Below are positions 10,243 through 21,131 of a stretch of DNA of 64,000 nucleotides, piece by piece. The translations under genes and the position numbers were made by a program. The DNA comes from Clarkia xantiana subsp. parviflora. Taxonomy: Eukaryota; Streptophyta; Magnoliopsida; Myrtales; Onagraceae. Within the stretch, counting starts at the first letter, position 1; the number at the start of each line of letters is the position of its first letter. Below the pieces are notes generated by a model, which had not been told where the DNA came from, searched no databases, and was given only the letters and a program-made list of their open reading frames with translations. The stretch spans positions 49,656,204 to 49,720,203 of the forward strand of contig JAPTYO010000002.1 of NCBI GenBank assembly GCA_036873135.1, read 5' to 3'.

Positions 10243-12400
10243 CACTACAAAAAAACATATTTTTAGTGATGAATATTTTGTGACCATAATATAATTAGTC
10301 ACTAAAATTTAATTTTTTAGTAGCTACGTATAAATTTAGTCACAAATCATATATTCGTGAAACTATTTAGTGATGAACTAATATTTAGTTGCTAATCACA
10401 ACCAATTTGTGTCCAAAGCAAAGTGAAACATGTATGTACTAGCTAAACACATGACGATAATTGAAAGTTTTAGTTACTAAATATTAGTTTGGACATGTAC
10501 CACTGCTAAATATAATATGTGACGATTTTCATCTAGTTAGAAAATTGTAAATAATATTTAAATATTAGTTCGTTTTATTCCTATCATTCGATATGTGTAT
10601 ATTACACCATTTTGTTTTGTTATCAAATATTTAAAATTAGTTGAATTTAAGTTGATAATTTTATTTATTTTCACAAATATTATAGGGCATATAACTTTAG
10701 TTTGGAGAAATAGTTTCTATTTTAACAATAACTAATCTCTAAGCAATAATAATATAGTTTATCACTGATAATTTATTTTATGTATGTATTTTATGATATA
10801 GTAATTATAGTTATTTAGTAGTAGAAGAATATATTTGAAAAAAAAAGTGCTACTAATAAACAAGCAATTAATTAATAGAAAATAAGCTATTATTATTATT
10901 ATTTTGGCCGAACATAAGATAAATTATTTACAAATTAGCTAGCAATTAAATATATAAAATAAGTAAAAATTGTTTTTTATACCTTAGATGATTGACCAGT
11001 CCATCTTTATCTCACGGTTAATAATAATCTGACCTAAATTTTTCCTTAAATCTCTTAAATAACTGTTATTATAGTTATCTCAATTATTCTATCTCCCTTA
11101 AATTTCTCACAAATCTCGTGATAAGTTGGCCGAGGCCATCGCACAAGATGGGAGCTCCTTAGCAGTTGAAGTCTCCATCTATTCCTTATGCATGTGTAAG
11201 TGAAAGCTCTTTTCATCTTCCTTAAAACACTAGAATCTCTAGTTGATCTTCATCAATCTTCTCCATGCGTTTTTGCAGTTCCCTCTTTTTCCTCTCTATA
11301 TAATTGGAAGGTGATGGTAGCGATAGTCATTGGCTTCCGCACTACCTCCATAGGTAATATATCTGGTTCTCTCTATCCCTTGGATCCCGACGTGATCTAT
11401 CTAGCATATCTAAGTGTTAATTTGAATAAAAAATCGACATGGATACGAAATGGATTATCGAATATCTCATGTCGGGTTTCACGACTACCATGTGTGTCAT
11501 CGTCGTCGTGTTCTTCAATGTTTTGCAGGATTCTATCTAGTAAGATGCATATGAATTCAGGAGGGACATATAGAATCATTTATACTTATTGACAGTGTCG
11601 CCTACTACCTTTAACATGTGTATATTGTATCAAAATAATTTTGCATATATTTTATACCATTTATTTGGAGTTATATGTTGTAAAATTATATATTAGATCT
11701 TATTTAGGAGTGGTCTCTTATTAATGTACATAATTTTATACATGTATTGATATTGATATATATAATAATTATGAGTACTCCAAAGTAGGAAGTATCTGAG
11801 AGTAATTTGTAAACCATTCACTCTTTAATATTTTATTTTATTAGTTTTAATTAGAAAACTAATAAATAAAAATATTTTTTTTAAAATTATATAGATATAT
11901 GTATTGCTTCCATCATTAATATACCACCAGCAGTTGTGGTCTAGTGGTTGAGAGCGTTGACTCTCATGTGGTTTGGCTCCGAGGTAAAGAGTTCGAATCC
12001 CCATATCGACTTGATTAAAATCATTTCCTGGGGTTACGTTAACGGGGCCGGTGCATGCGTCGGTTGTTCATAAGTATAATATATTCGCAAATGAATATGA
12101 AAGTTCGGACATTACGTAACGGGATGGGCCTAGGGTTGCCACCACTACCACATTCCTTTTATTTGCCGAAAAAACAATCATTAATATCATAATTAATGAT
12201 TAGTGACTCTTTGACTTAGTCACAAATTCCTGCTTTATTTAGTGACTAGTTTTTCATTTGGTCACTATTTCATTTAGCAACCTCATCTACTGTGACCACC
12301 CTGTGACAAACGTTTTTTTGGTCATTGATTTATTCTGTGACTGTTTTAAGGTCTTTTGTGACCTTTCTAGTAGCCACAAAAAACATGTTCTGGTGTAGTG
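10243..12400. mobile_element. Non-autonomous CACTA (En/Spm-type) transposon
   Basis: The ends are CACTACAAAAAAACAT and ATGTTCTGGTGTAGTG, that is CACTAC inverted termini, flanked by the 3-bp duplication ATT (10240-10242 and 12401-12403). LARD B has the empty site near 27374 (GGATTTTTCTAGTG against GGATT and ATTTTTCAG here). Subterminal regions are full of TAGTGAC and GTCACTA words in both orientations, typical of transposase binding sites of this superfamily. No transposase frame is recognisable in its 2.16 kb. The longest frame (11200-11592, plus, 130 codons) resembles nothing I know. It contains a SINE. Confidence 0.93.
11923..12176 (+). mobile_element. tRNA-derived SINE inside the CACTA element
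   Basis: The tRNA-like head has an A-box-like TGGTCTAGTGGTTG (11937-11950) and a B box GTTCGAATCC (11991-12000), so it would be transcribed by RNA polymerase III. The head continues into an unrelated body and a T/A-rich tail. It is flanked by a perfect 11-bp duplication, ATCATTAATAT, at 11912-11922 and 12177-12187. The tRNA-like part does not fold as a functional tRNA, so it is not annotated as one. Confidence 0.88.
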
Positions 12401-13399
12401 ATTTTTCAGTGGGCAATGTGCTCGTTATGCGACTGGACCTGCTGCATGTCCTGATTCTCCTGCTCCACAACTTGTATATATACAACTGCTGAAAAGTATA
12501 TGCCCCTAGTGGCAGACTGAAAATTTCAGAACTTTTTTCGGAAAAGGATTCGGTTGATCGAGTCAAGCTACATTGATCGGCACATTGAATCTTCACGGGA
12601 TTCTCGATGATCTCTTGAAATTTTCTCATCTCTTTACATGTTCGATCTCAAAGGGAGATACCCCATGGTTACCGCTGAATGGTTTAAACCTGGCCACATA
12701 ACGGTTGTATACCTCGTCTTGGAAAGCGTATGAATTTCACACATGGTGGGTTAAATTTTTCATAGAAACTCTTTGAAGCGCTCACGTTTCACACGGTTGC
12801 GGCATTGGTTGAAGTGGTCATCCGATCTGCAAAAGAGTAGGGACACTCAAATCTCAAGGAAAAAATTAAGTACAATTTAACACACCTCAGCGTTAGATAT
12901 CTCGAGTGTGCAATTTGTTCGTTGTGCAACTAGATGACTGCATGTTCTTTTCTGTTGCCCCATTTAGCCGGCATAGCTTATGTGTACATGATACCTTAAC
13001 CAAGGGTACCTGAAAAGGGTGAATGAAAAATCAGTGTAGAGAATATGAGAAATCATGCATGATTTTTTGAAAACTCTAATGTCATTCATTTCATAATTTT
13101 GATTACTTTTTTGAAAAAGAATCAAAGTTTATGATCAAATGTGTTTTGCACTATCATGGAGTTTACTGAGTTTGCTGAGTGCATTATCTGGCTCGAACGC
13201 AGGACGAATGCTCAAAACAAAGTTTTTTTCAAAAAGGTTTTATCGTCCTTTGTTTAAACTTGAATAGTAGCACTCAACTGCACAGTTAAACTATTTTCTC
13301 AAAAAAGAATCAAAACTCCCATTTTTTAAATGCTCGCTCATGCGAATGTTGAAATGACGATCTTGCCAAAAAAAGTGCAATACACCTTGGATAAGAACG
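12401..13399. other. Internal spacer of LARD A after the CACTA element
   Basis: This is non-coding and colinear with 27380-28385 of LARD B. The minus frame at 12629-12330 is a chance frame that crosses the CACTA border. No RNA gene or array was seen. Confidence 0.6.
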
Positions 13400-14285
13400 A
13401 ATGACACTTTGAGTTTTTTTTTTTCAAAAAATGTTCATGCATGCTCGAAAGTTAAAATTCTACTGTTAAGAAAGTTACAACTTACAACATATTACCTGAA
13501 TGATGTATATGAAATGCATTTTTGAAAGTAAAAATTTATCCTAAGAAATTCACAACTTACAACAGTTTGCCTGAATAATGCATATGAAATGCATATTTTG
13601 AAATGAAAATTTCAGGTAGATTTTTTAAAATAATGCAATTGAGATGCATGCGTGAATTTGAAAGCTCTATAGCTAAAAAAACAAAAAAACTCACAATTTT
13701 TCTGAAATGTTTTTTTTTATAAAAAAAGAATGCATATTGAATGCATGCTTAAAAAAAAAATCAGGTAAAAAGGTTTTTTTGAAAATGATGCATATGCAAT
13801 TCATGTTTGAATTTAAAAAAAATCTAAGAGCCAAAAAAGAATTACAAATTTTCCTAATTTTTTTTTAATGATGCGCATTGGATGCATTAACAGAATTTTA
13901 CAACTTACATGAAAAGTTTTTTTTCCAAAAAATAATGTGTATGAAACACATGCTTGAAATAAAACATTCTGGTAAGTAGTTTTGAAAACAACACATGGAA
14001 TACATGTTTGAAACTAAAGGTTCTACGACTAAGAATGTGTACAATCTATCAACATATTATTTTTCCTAAAACAATGCACATGCGATGCACATGAGATGCA
14101 TACTTGAGATGAAAGTTCTACAGTCAAGATAATTTACAAGTTATCTGAAAAACAATGCATCTTGGTTGCTCAAAATTAAGAATCAGGCGAAAAGTTTTTT
14201 TTTTTTAAAAGACGCATATGAGATGCACAAAAATAAATACAAGATGTAAACTTAAAAATAAAAGTTCTACAACTGAGAAAAATTA
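13400..14285 (-). repeat. T-rich hairpin array, LARD A, part 1
   Basis: Loose units of about 80-110 bp contain TTACCTGAA, a run of T, a small hairpin with loop ATGAA, and TTCAGGTAA. Examples are ATGCAT/ATGCAT (13578-13583 with 13589-13594) and ATGTGT/ACACAT (13935-13940 with 13946-13951). The array resumes after G1 at 19701. The corresponding array in LARD B is at 28390-29400. Confidence 0.75.
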
Positions 14286-15127
14286 TGTTGCGTCCTGGAT
14301 GAACTGGGTCTTAGGGACGCGTCTGTCTGAGTGGTTGAGCGGGCTTTTGGGCTGTCACCCTTCGTCTAAAAGAGGTTTTCGCCTTGTGCCACTGACGAGT
14401 GTTCGGCTTTATCGCTTGAGTCTCGAAAAAGTCTGTGTCTCAAAAGGCGGTTGTGTCTTGGAAAGCGGATGTGTCTCAAGAAAGCGGGTGGCAGTCTGTG
14501 CACACGTCTGAACGTCTGGAGCCCTGGTTCCTGCACGAAGGGCCAGTACTAGCACGGAGAGGGGGGGGGGGTAGTGCTAGTGGAGCCCTCTCCGATGCCT
14601 AAGTCACAATAGGGCTAAAAAGGTAATTCTAGAGAGAGAAAGTATTTTTAGAGAGAAGTCAGAGCTCAAAATACCAAAGTTGGGAAAATGAGAGGATGTG
14701 TGAAAATGGGTGGCCAAAGGCCTCCTATTTATAGGCTTCCTTGGGACCAGACCCGGTTTTAAAGCGGTTTGATGACGGTTCAAAAGCAAGCGGTAACCGT
14801 CATCAATATTGGCAATGCACGAACTTGACTTCTCTATACGTAACGGTAATCGCGTAAACGGTAATCGCGCGATACCCGTAATGCAATCCGGACCTCGTCG
14901 AATTTGGGCAATTCGGCGAGGTCCGGCTTGCCGTGCAATCCGGACGTCCGGATTGCGAGCAACCCGGACCTCCGGATTGCTTTGCGCAATCCGGAGGTCC
15001 GGTCCGAGAACGCGCTTCCGGACCGTTTTGACCCTTTGGGAGACGTTTTTCAAGTCGAGATGTAATTTTGACGTGTTTACGAGGCCCGAAACATAAATAC
15101 GAACCCGAATTGGACACATATCCATCA
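14286..15127 (-). repeat. Left (3') LTR of G1
   Basis: 842 bp, running from TGTTGCGTCC to ATATCCATCA. Near 14880-15005 it holds inverted copies of GGACCTCCGGATTGC-like words, which form GC-rich hairpins. A TATA box on the minus strand (CTATAAATAG) is at 14725-14734. Confidence 0.92.
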
Positions 15128-15144
15128 CTTGCCCCCGAGTCAAG
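15128..15144 (-). other. Polypurine tract of G1
   Basis: The minus strand reads CTTGACTCGGGGGCAAG directly before the LTR start TGATGG. The identical tract in G2 is at 34831-34847. Confidence 0.75.
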
Positions 15145-16559
15145 TAACGCTTTAAAACCTTTCTTGACTCTATTTTAAGTTAGGATACGGGTCCAATTTG
15201 AGCTTGACGCTAACCTTCCGGTTTTGATTGTTGGTTGGACATAGAAGTCTTGATTTCGTACGTCCTTTGATTTTCCGACCGAATGACTTTATTTCCTATC
15301 ATCACGGTTAGTGCAATAGAGAATGCGCATATGTAACGTGCAAATATGATTATCGCTAGGGATATAAGCAATTAGGAATACGTCATGCGGACATGCTTTT
15401 ATCAACGTGCATGCACAAGTAACGGTCATGGCAAGAACGTAATTACGTGACGTAAGAAATATAATCCGTATACTTCTAAAACGACTTAGTGATTATCAAA
15501 TCATGAATCATGCGATATGAAAACATGCGTGTAGAATGACGAGTTTGATATGCGTAATACCAAAACAATCATGTATGTAGAAGTAAATACTTAGAAGAGG
15601 GTGGAGTATACCGTAAGTACTTAGGCGTGGGTGTAGATGAATTACTCCTTTAATCCTTATCACCAAGGAATCTTTTGGGATATGTAATTACACAAATCCC
15701 CAATCATTCTTCCAGCTCTTTGGGAATTCATTCTTCCTTCTTCTTTGCAGGTAATTGCTTCACCATTTCTAGAAACCATTTGTGTGTTCATAGTTTCTTC
15801 ACCGTCGTAAACCTTAGGTGCATCCCGGCAGTTTCGTGTTTGATCCTTGACTTGTTTTCAGAAATTGAAACCACCAATCGACTCAGGACATCGCAAGGAT
15901 TCCGGCGCCGCCTTCAGAATCGACATACGATGTCGCACGCGCCCTCACGCGCCGTCGCGTGCGTGCTGCCCTGCCGGCGCGTGTAACCCACGCGCCGCCT
16001 TCCCGTGCTCCGTTCGCGGCGGTCTTTACCTTTCTGAAATCGTCACGACGAGTGGAGTCCATTATGATACTTTTTGTCACATTTTGAGGTAGTCTGAAAA
16101 CTCGATTTTACAGGACAGCTTCGTCTTGATTTTTGGATGTTGTCGTATTGTTGTTCCTTTGAACTATTTGTCGTTGTTGTTGAATAGAGCTGCTCATTGG
16201 TGTTCGTATATCGAATAATTGCTGGTTGGTCGTTGTTGCTATCGTCGTTAGCCCATGCCTTAGACGATTTTTTACCTCCGTGCATAGTCGTGGTAAAATT
16301 CCCCATCGGACATATTGCCCCCATGCCTTCGTGTAAAAGCCTTTTGGTCGGTACGTGTAGTTTTTTCCTTAATGGGTTTGTTGGTTGTTGGAAGTTGCCA
16401 AACGTCTTTGGGGATAGTCGTTTGTAGTCTTGATGCCTTAGAAAAATATTTTTCCTAAGTGTTGTCGTGTTTGCTCTTCGCGGTTCGTCACGTTAGCCGC
16501 ACCGTTTGCATGATGGCTTCTTGGGACGTTGGCCAATTTCATTGCACGTGTCAACTTTT
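15145..16559. other. Non-coding internal region of G1
   Basis: It is nearly colinear with 34848-36239 of G2. It includes a GC-rich patch (15940-16020) with GCGCC/GGCGC words. Open frames on both strands (15675-15986 plus, 16324-16043 minus) are not preserved in a way that suggests coding, and no domain is recognisable. Confidence 0.6.
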
Positions 16560-16727
16560 CTATGCGCGTTGACTTTGCTTTGCGCGTTGACTTTGCTATG
16601 CACGTTGACTTTGCTATGCGCGTTGACTTTGCTATGCGCGTTGACTTTGCTATGCGCGTTGACTTTGCTATGCGCATTGACTTTGCTATGTGCGTTGACT
16701 TTGCTCTGCACGTTGACTTTAATGGTT
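16560..16727. repeat. 18-bp tandem repeat in G1
   Basis: About nine units of GTTGACTTTGCTATGCGC, with variants GCAC, GCAT and GTGC. In G2 the same array has been split by the Tat element (36240-36289 and 45134-45165). Confidence 0.95.
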
Positions 16728-16931
16728 GTATGTTGGTAATGATAGCTTAGGCGATGTATTGTTGAGCATCGCGTATAGACCGTCGTTAGTTGCCGACAAA
16801 CATGTTAAAACACTTAGAAAATATTTAAACGATATCTAATGCTTGTTACCATAGATGTCGTCGTATGAGCTTTGTCGATGAGCGTCTTAGGTGTGATTAG
16901 GAGGCATAGCTACTTGCTGTATGCAATCCAT

Positions 16932-17525
16932 CTTTATCGACATGTATGTACGTACATGGAAACGCTTAAAAAATATTTTCTCCTTGTCGACATGCATCTT
17001 TGTCGACATGTATGTACGTACATGGAAACACTTAGAAAATATTTTCTCCTTGTCGACATGCATCCTTGTCGACATATATGTACGTACATGGAAACACTTA
17101 GAAAATATTTTCTCCTTGTCGACATGCATCCTTGTCGACATGTATGTACGTACATGGAAACACTTAGAAGATATTTTCTTCTTGTCGACATGCATCCTTG
17201 TCGACATGTATGTACGTACATGGAAACACTTAGAAAATATTTTCTCCTTGTCGACACGCATCCTTGTCGACATGTATGTACGTACATGGAAACACTTAGA
17301 AAATGTTTTCTCCTTGTCGACATGCATCCTTGTCGACATGTATGTACGTACATGGAAACACTTAGAAAATATTTTCTCCTTGTCGACATGCATCCTTGTC
17401 GACATATATGTACGTACATGGAAACACTTAGAAAATATTTTCTCCTTGTCGACATGTATGTACGTACATGGAAACACTTAGAAAATATTTTCTCCTTGTC
17501 GACATGCATCTTTGTCGACATGTAT
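16932..17525. repeat. 66-bp tandem repeat rich in palindromes, G1
   Basis: Eight full units, one short 44-bp unit and a partial one. Each contains the palindromes TGTACGTACA, AGAAAATATTTTCT and GTCGAC. The unit length is divisible by three, so long frames exist on both strands (16872-17654 plus, 17477-16887 minus). I treat these as repeat-derived. G2 carries 11 units at 45364-46112. Confidence 0.95.
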
Positions 17526-18334
17526 GTATACGTACACTATGTGTGCGTATTTGCCCCCGCATTTAGAATCTTTTCACCATCCCTGACTATGTATGCTGTA
17601 TCCGTATGCTTGATGCGAACACAAGTTATATGCCAACTCCTGATAATATGCTGACACGTGGTTGTATGCTGACAGCTTGCAATATGCTGACTGTCATCCT
17701 GAGCAAAGTACTTAGAAAATATTCCACCATTATAATCTTGTTTGCTGCGAGTATGAGCTCGGTGTTGTCATGCAATGTTAATGTGTTGAAGAGGTTGCCC
17801 CCCTTGTGTGATGCTTGTTACTTGTTGCACGAAGACTAACGAGTCTTGTACGTACATGGTTGTTTCACATGGAGCGTCTGTTGCATAAATGCTTGCATAA
17901 GTGTTGGTGCGTGTTTACGCACTGACTGGATTGTTGGTAGCATTTTCCAGGATATCAGACCTTGTTGTCCTCTTGTCAGAATTAGTCTTCCCACGGCTGT
18001 TACCATGAGTAAGTCCACTATCTCCATCTTGATTGGAAAAAGCTTGTCTTTGCAGATTGCTGATGTGTACAGAAATCCATTTGTTGGGAGGAATGTCCAT
18101 ACAAGTGCCCCCGCTACTCTGGAGTCTTCGGACACGGTCGCGGTAAAAGGCTTGTGAGTAAGACGTCTCATTGTATCTTCTTTGAACTTGTTAATTTTCC
18201 AAGTTATTGCTGGCTGCAGCTTCTGTTTTTAGCATAATTCTCGAAAGATCCGACGCAGGGGCGCGTTCCTCGAGCGATTCTTAGTTCTTTATGCCGAGCA
18301 TGACCGTGCTAATTCCTTCTTGTGATAAAGGAAA
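17526..18334. other. Non-coding internal region of G1, second part
   Basis: Colinear with 46113-46905 of G2 at high identity. Homology to G2 stops at about 18335 after GATAAAGGAAA. I see no gene. Confidence 0.65.
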
Positions 18335-18888
18335 GGGTTAAAGGTCCTTTTGGTACCACATGTTTGCAAAAATTACACTGTTCATACCACTAGTATTTTT
18401 TCGTACCGAATTGGTACCATATGTTTCCAAACCTTACTGTTTTGGTACCTCCGTTAGGGTTCCGTAAAAAACAGCTGTTAAATGGCATGTGCCATGCACA
18501 TGACCAGCCCAAAACTTTCAATTTTGTTACAATTTAGTCCATCTAATACATCCCTAACTTTTATTTTTTTCAATTTAGTCCTAAAACTTCAAAACCAAAC
18601 AATTTTCCCAAATTGACCTAGCCGGACTTAGCCTAGGGCTAGGTCCGACCGTGGTCATGGTCGCCGGACCCAGGCGACCCCGACCCAGGGTCGAACCTAG
18701 CCCTAGGCTAGGTCCGGCTAGGTCAATTGGGACCTATACCCAATTTGGGGCTAGGTCCCAATTGACCTAGCCGGACCTAGCCGGCTAGGTGAATTTGGGG
18801 AAATGGTTTGATTTTGAAGTTTTAGGACTAAATTGAACAAAAATAAAAGTTAGGGATGTATTAGATGGACTAAATTGTAACAAAATTG
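18335..18888. mobile_element. Truncated foldback or MULE-like DNA element joined to the G1 LTR
   Basis: The segment is absent from G2. Arms at 18519-18625 and 18775-18888 are inverted copies of each other and could form a long hairpin. They share CAATTTTGTTAC, AATTTAGTCC and TTTAGTCCTAAAACTTC words. The left end continues outward for about 180 bp (GGTTAAAGGTCCTTTTGG). On the right the arm is cut and joined directly to the G1 LTR, whose first 15 or so bases are missing. A deletion after insertion explains this. No transposase is present. Confidence 0.7.
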
Positions 18889-19700
18889 AACTGGGTCGTA
18901 GGGACGCGTAGGGACGCGTCTGTCTGAGTGGTTGAGCGGGCTTTTGGGCTGTCACCCTTCGTCTGAAAGAGGTTTTTGCCTTGTGCCACTGACGAGTGTT
19001 CGGCTTTATCGCTTGAGTCTCGAAAAAGTCTGTGTCTCAAAAGGCGGTTGTGTCTCGGGAGAGCGGATATGTCTCAGGAAAGCGGATGGCAGTGTGTGCA
19101 CACGACTGAACGTCTGGAGCCCTGGTTCCTGCACGAAGGGCCAGTAGTAGCACGGAGAGGGGGGGTAGTGCTAGTGGAGCCCTCTCCGATGCCTAAGTCA
19201 CAATAGGGCTAAAAAGGTAATTCTAGAGAGAGAAAGTATTTCTAGAGAGAAGTCAGAGCTCAAAATACCAAAGTTGGGCAAATGAGAGGATGTGTGAAAA
19301 TGGGTGGCCAAGGCCTCCTATTTATAGGCTTCCTTGGGACCGGACTCGGTTTTAAAGCGGTTTGATGACGGTTCAAAAGCAAGCGGTAACCGTCATCAAT
19401 ATTGGCAATGCGCGAACTTGACTTCTCTATACGTAACGGTAATCGTGTAAACGGTAATCGCGCAATACCCGTAATGCAATCCGGACGTCCGGGTTGTTTG
19501 CAACCCGGACATCCGGGTTGCAAAGCAACACGGACCTCCGGATTGCTTTGCGCAATCCGGAGGTCCGGTCCGAATGCGCGTAACGCGCTTCTGGATCGTT
19601 TTGACCCTTTGGGAGACGTTTTTCAAGTTGAGATGTAATTTTGACGTGTTTTTGAGGCCCGAAACATAAATACGAACCCGAATTGGACACATATCCATCA
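18889..19700 (-). repeat. Right (5') LTR of G1, inner end deleted
   Basis: About 812 bp, beginning at AACTGGGTCGTAGGG and therefore lacking TGTTGCGTCCTGGATG. A direct duplication of GTAGGGACGC is at 18898-18918. The TATA box (minus strand) is at 19318-19327. The PBS that should adjoin it is gone. Confidence 0.9.
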
Positions 19701-20640
19701 AATTACAATTTACCTGAAAGTGTTTTTCGAAAATAATGCATATGATATGCACGTTTTTTTGATTAAAAATTCAGATAAAAATGTTTTTTAAACAAAGAGC
19801 CCTAAAACTAAGAGAGCATACAGTTTATCTAAAAAGTTTTTTTAAATTAATGCATATTGGATGCATTATTAAAAATAAAACAATTCAGTTAAAAAGTTTT
19901 TTTAAAATGATGCATATGGAATGCACGTTCGAAATTAGAAGCTCTAATAGTTAAAGCGGAATTACAAATTTTCCTAAATTTGTTTTTTTTTTTTTAGTTT
20001 TTTTTAGTTTTTTTAGCAATGCATATACAATACACCAATCAAGATTACAACTTACCTGAAAAGTTTTTTTAAAAAATAATGCGTACGAAACACATGTTAA
20101 AAATAAAAATTCAGGTAAGAGGTTTTTTAGAAAAAAAAAATGCATATGAAATGCATGTTCGAAAGGAAGCTCTAATAGCTAAAGAAATTTAATTTTCTGA
20201 AATGGTTTTTTAAGTAATGCATACGTAATGCACTAACAAAATTAAAACTTACCTGAGAGTTTTTTTTTTTTAAATAATGCGCATGAGACGCATATATAGA
20301 ATAAAAATTTAGGTAAGGGTTTTTTTTTTTTAAACAATGCATCTGAAACACATAAAAACCTACAACTAAGGGTTTAACTACTTAGCTAAAAATGTTTTTT
20401 GGTTTTTTCCGAAAATAACGTATACAAAATGCATTTTAAAATTAGAAGCTCTAATAGCTAAAAGGGATTTAAATTTCTCATGAAAATATTTTTTTGAAAA
20501 TAATGTATGAAAGATGCGCTAATATTGAGTTACAACTTACCTGGATGTTTTTTTTAAAATAATGCGCATGAAACGCATATTTAGAACGGAAATTTAGGTA
20601 TGAGGTATTTTTTTTTTATAAATGTAATGAGATGAATGCA
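19701..20640 (-). repeat. T-rich hairpin array, LARD A, part 2
   Basis: Continuation of 13400-14285 after G1. Hairpins include ATGCGC/ACGCAT (20572-20577 with 20583-20588, five of six pairs) and others with loop ATGAA or ATGAG. TTACCTGA and TCAGGTAA words alternate around T runs. Confidence 0.75.
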
Positions 20641-20724
20641 TGAGAAATAAAAGCTATACAAAAAGTCGTATGATAACATTTACAATAAAGAAAAAACAGA
20701 TCATTTTAGGGGGGATAAAAAAAA

Positions 20725-20925
20725 TGCGTGGCTTTGCTCTACAAGGTAGGTTCCACTGATAAGTTCCCGACAAGGTGGTTTCCTCACCCCATCATAAGGA
20801 TCATAAGACCTTCACAAGCGAGTAGAGTTTTTCCGAGCCGTACCGGCGGCCCAGCCGCTCCGGTCGTACCGTACTAAACCTCCGAGGTTCCTAGTCGCCC
20901 TGGGTTTTAGGCGTTTTGGACATTA
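20725..20925 (-). promoter_or_regulatory. Conserved GC-rich block downstream of the LARD A primer binding site
   Basis: This block is almost identical to 29462-29665 in LARD B, although the neighbouring sequence has diverged. It contains GAGCCGTACCGGCGGCCCAG and an inverted CGGTCGTACCG. On the element's RNA it lies 200-400 nt after the PBS, the usual place of a packaging or dimerisation signal. Function is inferred from position and conservation only. Confidence 0.4.
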
Positions 20926-21110
20926 CACTAAAGTGAGTGTGTGCGAATTTAAGTAATACATATACAACAAAGAAAAATAGTCAGTCATAAAAAAAAAATT
21001 AACTCCACACCTAAAATCACAAAAAACAAGTTAGATCAGTGAAATTAAAATTAAAATTACAAAACTCAAACATGGCAAAAAGTAAACATAAGAGCCCGAA
21101 CCCTCAATTG
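20926..21110. other. Spacer of LARD A next to the PBS
   Basis: AT-rich non-coding sequence, colinear with 29666-29856 of LARD B. Nothing else is seen. Confidence 0.5.
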
Positions 21111-21131
21111 TCCCCAGCAGAGTCGCCAAAT
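21111..21131 (-). other. Primer binding site of LARD A
   Basis: The minus strand reads TTTGGCGACTCTGCTGGGGA immediately after the LTR. The same site adjoins the right LTR of LARD B. I have not assigned the tRNA. Confidence 0.75.

Larger units (their letters stand above)
14286..19700 (-). mobile_element. Gypsy-type element G1, deleted and non-autonomous, minus orientation
   Basis: Its LTRs (14286-15127 and 18889-19700) match those of G2, and it is flanked by a perfect 5-bp duplication AATTA (14281-14285 and 19701-19705). LARD B at 28853-28870 gives the uninterrupted target. The internal region matches 34831-36289 plus 45134-46910 of G2. Everything corresponding to about 46911-51716 of G2, including all of gag and the PBS, is absent and replaced by a piece of a DNA transposon at 18335-18888. 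Without PBS and gag this copy cannot move. Confidence 0.92.

Noticed and set aside
11200..11592. 130-codon frame inside the CACTA element as a transposase fragment
   Set aside because: No similarity to CACTA transposase motifs can be seen, and AT-rich flanks give similar chance frames.
11931..12005. Possible tRNA gene
   Set aside because: A and B boxes are present but the acceptor and anticodon stems do not form. Flanking 11-bp duplication and tail show a SINE.
14218..14511. 97-codon frame crossing into the G1 LTR
   Set aside because: It spans an insertion border and so cannot be an ancestral gene.
16872..17654. 260-codon frame with regular MET/HVCTYMETL repeats, and its antisense partner
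   Set aside because: A 66-bp satellite translated in phase. Several frames on both strands are equally open, so there is no sign of one being selected.
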